A DNA stretch of 64,000 nucleotides from contig OY282560.1 of NCBI GenBank assembly GCA_958295665.1, positions 87,706,311 to 87,770,310 on the forward strand. Reading direction: 5' to 3'. Below are positions 63,796 to 64,000 of the stretch, one piece after another. The position numbers were made by a program, and so were the translations under genes. Position 1 is the stretch's first letter; every line of letters starts with the position of its first letter. Under the pieces are notes generated by a model. The model was not told the origin of the DNA and did not search any database. It was given only the letters and a program-made list of their open reading frames with translations. Source of the DNA: Tipula vernalis. Its lineage: Eukaryota > Arthropoda > Insecta > Diptera > Tipulidae.

Positions 63796-64000
63796 ATGTC
63801 TACGTGCAACATTTGTTCTATGAACATTACCAAAGCGAAATTTCCTGGCGTCAAATGCGCGGGCTCATGTGATAATACGTTTCACATAAGATGTGCAAAC
63901 ATTTCCGAGGAATTACTAGATGGAATAAAGAAGCGCTCAGCAAAATGGCTGTGTCATGTTTGTCGTAATTCTTCTTCGAACCAATCAATAATAATTGATG
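63796..64000 (+). CDS. PHD-finger protein N-terminus, cut by the window edge
   Basis: The ATG at 63796 starts MSTCNICSMNITKAKFPGVK, then CAGSCDNTFHIRCANISEEL, and LCHVCRNSSSN by residue 60. The Cys/His ligands (CxxC, CxxxC, HxxC, CxxC with the preceding Trp) form a C4HC3 PHD finger at residues 4-57. No stops in the 68 visible codons. Such short N-terminal PHD fingers are common in ORF1 proteins of insect non-LTR (CR1/Jockey-like) elements, so a retrotransposon ORF1 is more likely than a chromatin gene (inference). The rest lies outside the window. Confidence 0.7.
   Translation, partial: MSTCNICSMNITKAKFPGVKCAGSCDNTFHIRCANISEELLDGIKKRSAKWLCHVCRNSSSNQSIIID

Overview
The window looks like a transposon-dense, non-genic block of an insect nuclear genome. 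It is very AT-rich, carries long (TA)n arrays, and contains family-level relics of piggyBac, hAT, P/THAP9, Tc1/mariner, PIF/Harbinger, Helitron, Ty3/Gypsy, non-LTR and tRNA-derived SINE elements. A dipteran is plausible from the P element and Tc1 spectrum, but that is inference. I could not recognise a single-copy host gene; every protein I could identify belongs to a mobile element.

Layout. 0-7 kb: a piggyBac scrap, a ZBED5-like hAT relic split by a MITE, and a two-ORF DNA element (C2H2 zinc-finger protein plus a spliced SAMD3-like protein), followed by a ~390 bp satellite-like unit. 7-12 kb: a SINE, a Tc1 relic and degenerate short repeats. 13-21 kb: an hAT element with a nested Harbinger MITE, a P-type transposase relic with a ~700 bp interruption, a Tc1 element with long inverted repeats, and a solo Gypsy LTR. 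24-28 kb: a MITE, a mariner-like element with both ends, and an endonuclease-bearing Helitron fragment split by a second SINE with a 12 bp target duplication. 29-34.3 kb: a (TA)n array broken by a Tc1 element and by a 3 kb element whose ~690-codon transposase frame has one stop. 35-43.8 kb: two more divergent copies of that transposase family and a Helitron with both termini visible. 45.1-51.2 kb: a full-length Ty3/Gypsy element with a perfect 4 bp target duplication, inserted in tandem repeats. 51.7-64 kb: a mariner relic with a nested Harbinger element, a 1.66 kb solo LTR, foldback elements, a non-LTR reverse-transcriptase scrap, a truncated Gypsy LTR, and a PHD-finger ORF running off the right edge.

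Nothing works together as a host pathway. The informative structure is the stratigraphy of nested insertions, most with ends and target duplications readable by eye. The best candidates for something little described are the 31.2-34.2 kb transposase family (three divergent copies here), the two-ORF element at 2.6-5.7 kb, and a strand bias of element coding sequences (mostly minus strand in the first 34 kb) that could fit a piRNA cluster but may be chance. All motif readings are by eye, without database searches.
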